NCBI GenBank assembly: GCA_009691715.1
Contig: SIAN01000020.1
Coordinates: 1-64,000, forward strand
Direction: 5' to 3'
Length of the DNA stretch: 64,000 nucleotides
From: Planctomycetota bacterium
GTDB lineage: Bacteria; Planctomycetota; B15-G4; SIAN01
Part shown: one piece after another, positions 61,766 to 64,000 of the stretch
Layout of the letters: each line of letters starts with the position of its first letter
Numbering within the stretch: the stretch's first letter is position 1
Notes under the pieces: model-generated
The model's input: only the letters and a program-made list of their open reading frames with translations
The model's database searches: none
Told to the model about the DNA's origin: nothing
Program-made: the position numbers and the translations under genes

Positions 61766-64000
61766 TGGGAACCTTGCGCATCGACGGCAAACCGCCGTGC
61801 GAACTGCCGCGCGAGGCGTACGACCTCGGTCGCAAGAACCTGCTCGATCCGAAGGCGGTCTGTCATGCGCCGTTCGGATCGCTCCACGTCGGCGCACGCC
61901 TCGGGCCCTGTCGTCATGGCACCGCCGACCTCGGCGATGCGGGTACGACGACGCTGACGCAGGCCTTCTCCGGTGGCGCCGCCGACGGGCTCCGCGACCG
62001 CTTCCGCCGCTACGAGGTGCGCCGCGACGAGTGCGCCCGTTGCGTCCACCACTGGGAGGACCGCGCGGCTGCCGAGAGTCCGGCGCAACGCGAGTTCGAC
62101 CATGAGCTGCCGCCGTTGAACGGCATGCCGCCGCGGCTGTCTTCGCTGTCGCTCGACCTGCGCGTCCTGCTGCCGGAGGCGCGGCTGGCCGAGGCGCGGA
62201 CATTGCTGCCGCAACTCGATCGCGTCACGCTGATCTGCGGGACGCTCGCCAAGAACAGCGTCGCCGCCCGCTTCGCCGCCGATGTCGACGCGATTCGGCG
62301 CGACCCCCGCCCGAGGCTGAGACTCTTGGCCAGCGGGTTCGTGCCGGGCGCCGGCGAGATCCCCCCGTCCACCGCGGCGGTCGAGATCGGGCTGCCGATC
62401 GCGCCGCTGGCGGCCGCCGATGCCGAGCGGCTGGCCGACCTCGCCGACGAGCTGGCGGAACGCCGCACGACGCTCATCGTCTGCGGCGAGCTCGGCCGTT
62501 CAAACTGGGCCGGGCTGCGGGCGTTTTTCAGCACGGTGCGCGCGTGCGGGGCGGCGGTGGCGATCGCGCCGCTGCCGAAGGATCACCCGGATTCCCTGGC
62601 GGCGCTCGACGCCGACCTGCTCGCGGTGCTGCATGGCATCGTCTGGCGCTTCGGCGCGGAGACGGCTGTCGCCGGCGACGAACGTCACGGCGGGGCCGAG
62701 CTGCGCGAGCTGCTCCACCGCCTGCGCGAATGGCAGCGCGTCGCGGCGGACCGTCCGAGCCCGGGCGCGGCGCTCGACCTGCCGCCGCTCGATCAGCCGC
62801 TGCTTGCCGATGAAGGCGTCACGCGCCGACTGCTCGAAGACCTGCTGCGCACCTACCACCATCCACAGGTCGGTGCGTGGCTCGGGCGGCTGGTGCAGGC
62901 GCCTGCCTTCGCCGCCGCCGCTCCGGCGCGATTGAGCCTGCGCCTCGCCCTGCTCTGGCTCATAGTCGTGTTCGATCAGCGCGATCTCGACGCGACGCTG
63001 CGCGCGCTCTACCGCGACGCCGGCGCCGCCGCGGAGCAGATCGCCGCCGATCGCGCCGTGCTGCAAGGCACGCCGCTCGCCAACTGGCACGACGGCTGGG
63101 TGCGCGCGCTCGGGCTCGAAGTGAAGCCGCGCGGGGCCGCCCCGTTCCCGCCGGCGACCGCACCGTCAACTGCCAGCGGCCGGGCGCAGGTCACGATCGT
63201 CATCCCGTCCTACAACCACGAACGGTTCGTCGGCCAGGCGATCGACAGCGCATTGGCCCAGGCTGGCCCGCAGGTGCGCGTACTGGTCGTCGACGATGCG
63301 TCGACCGACGCGACCGTGAAGATCGCGCGGTTGCGCAAGGACCCGCGCCTCGTGGTCGCGCGCAATCCGCGGAACATCGGACTCGGGGAGAGCCTGCGGC
63401 GCGCCCTGAAACGCGTGCGAACGACGTACGTGGCGATCCTCAACTCCGACGACTTCTTCCACCCGCAGCGGATCGAGCGGCTGCTTGCCGCGCTCGAGCA
63501 ACGGCCGCGCGCCGCCGTCGCCGCGTCGCTGGTCATCCCGGTCGACGCGCAAGGACGCACGCTCACCGGCGCCGACGCTTCGCCGGTGTTCGACGGCAAG
63601 CGCGTCCACGACTGGCTCCGCTGGTTCGAGTCGTCGGCGACGCCGCCGGAACCTGGCGCCGATCTCCTTGGCAGCCTCTTCGACCGCAATTGGCTGGTCA
63701 GCTCGAGCAACCTGCTCTGCCGGCGCGACTGGCTGTTGGAGCACGCGCACCTCTGGCGCGACCTCGATTACTGCGTCGACTGGCAGGTCTTCCTCGCGGC
63801 GGCGGCGCAGGGCGTGCTGCAAGTCGTGCGCGAGCCGCTGCTCGGCTACCGGCTGCACACGTCCAACACGGTCTGGTTCGACGAGGAGCGCGCGTGGCGC
63901 TTCTACGTCGAATCGCATCGCGTGGTCGCGCGCGCTCTCGAGGAGCGCCTCGCCGGCGACCACGGTGACGCGCGCGCGCGCTTCGACGCGCTGCTCGAAC
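61764..64000 (+). CDS. SPASM-like cysteine domain fused to GT2 glycosyltransferase (partial)
   Basis: An open frame from ATG 61764 to the window edge, more than 745 residues and no stop. The N-terminus has four cysteines (Cys33, Cys49, Cys90, Cys93) in a half-SPASM (twitch-like) arrangement: C-H-A-P-F-G-S-L ... G-P-C-R and, later, E-C-A-R-C-V-H-H-W-E. A radical SAM C-x-x-x-C-x-x-C core is absent. After a middle region of unknown type (about 110-470), a family 2 glycosyltransferase domain starts at V-T-I-V-I-P-S-Y-N-H-E-R-F-V and includes V-V-D-D-A-S-T-D and L-N-S-D-D-F-F. It overlaps the GT4 gene by two bases. Possibly the cysteine part positions a substrate or carries an iron-sulfur cluster. 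Confidence 0.8.

Overview
The window is strongly GC-rich, and protein starts are often GTG. Neighbouring genes frequently overlap by exactly four bases (GTGA or ATGA), which indicates tightly packed operons. The protein repertoire suggests a heterotrophic bacterium of the phylum Planctomycetota, an inference made without any rRNA gene to confirm it. The clues are sulfatase-fold enzymes, FG-GAP/VCBS and ASPIC-type secreted proteins, ECF sigma factors linked to carboxypeptidase-regulatory-like proteins, c-type haem proteins fused to redoxin and copper-monooxygenase-like domains, and a PVC-type propeller/haem/ThuA protein. No tRNA, rRNA or CRISPR was seen.

Region 1-6.2 kb (mostly +): the left edge cuts an IS5-type insertion sequence. 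Next come a secretin gene with an in-frame amber codon, an intact ammonium transporter, an FG-GAP gene broken by a deletion/frameshift plus an ochre codon, and a serine beta-lactamase-fold hydrolase split from its signal peptide by an ochre codon. Region 6.2-27.1 kb (all -): a DUF4143 AAA ATPase, ETF-ubiquinone oxidoreductase, and a long co-directional block. Read in transcription order, that block holds an epimerase, two paralogous haem/copper-type secreted proteins, 2-oxoglutarate dehydrogenase E1 (sucA), an unknown membrane-anchored protein, E2 (sucB), E3 (lpd), an ASPIC/UnbV protein, a TPR protein, a frameshifted ECF sigma factor and a large carboxypeptidase-regulatory-like protein. The TCA-cycle complex is therefore embedded among surface or secreted proteins.

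Region 27.3-34 kb (+): an ABC ATPase with a permease-M1 peptidase fusion, a TrmB-like tRNA methyltransferase and a ROK sugar kinase. Region 34-39.8 kb (-): a three-gene operon of two DUF4139-like proteins and a large secreted metalloprotease with a CLCA-type zincin motif. Region 39.9-46.7 kb: a heavily deleted propeller/haem/ThuA pseudogene, an SGNH-type protein, a frameshifted secreted protein and a YceH-family protein. Region 46.7-55 kb: a large sulfatase-fold enzyme (-), diverging from an ECF sigma / anti-sigma-like / DUF4097 operon (+), then PEGA and YidD-like lipoproteins. Region 55-64 kb: a (-) operon of glycosyltransferase, sulfatase-fold enzyme and ABC exporter diverges from a (+) glycosyltransferase pair. 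The last gene fuses a SPASM-like cysteine domain to a GT2 domain and runs off the window, so this looks like an envelope-glycan or export locus.

Two signals stand out beyond the gene list. First, four copies of an intergenic hairpin of about 50 nt (27.2, 31.9, 34.0 and 55.0 kb) share a nearly invariant 21-nt loop, and their arms show at least one compensatory base change. Second, an unusually large share of the genes, six in all, carry nonsense codons, frameshifts or deletions. Intact genes here use all three stop codons, so this looks like gene decay or sequence error rather than recoding.
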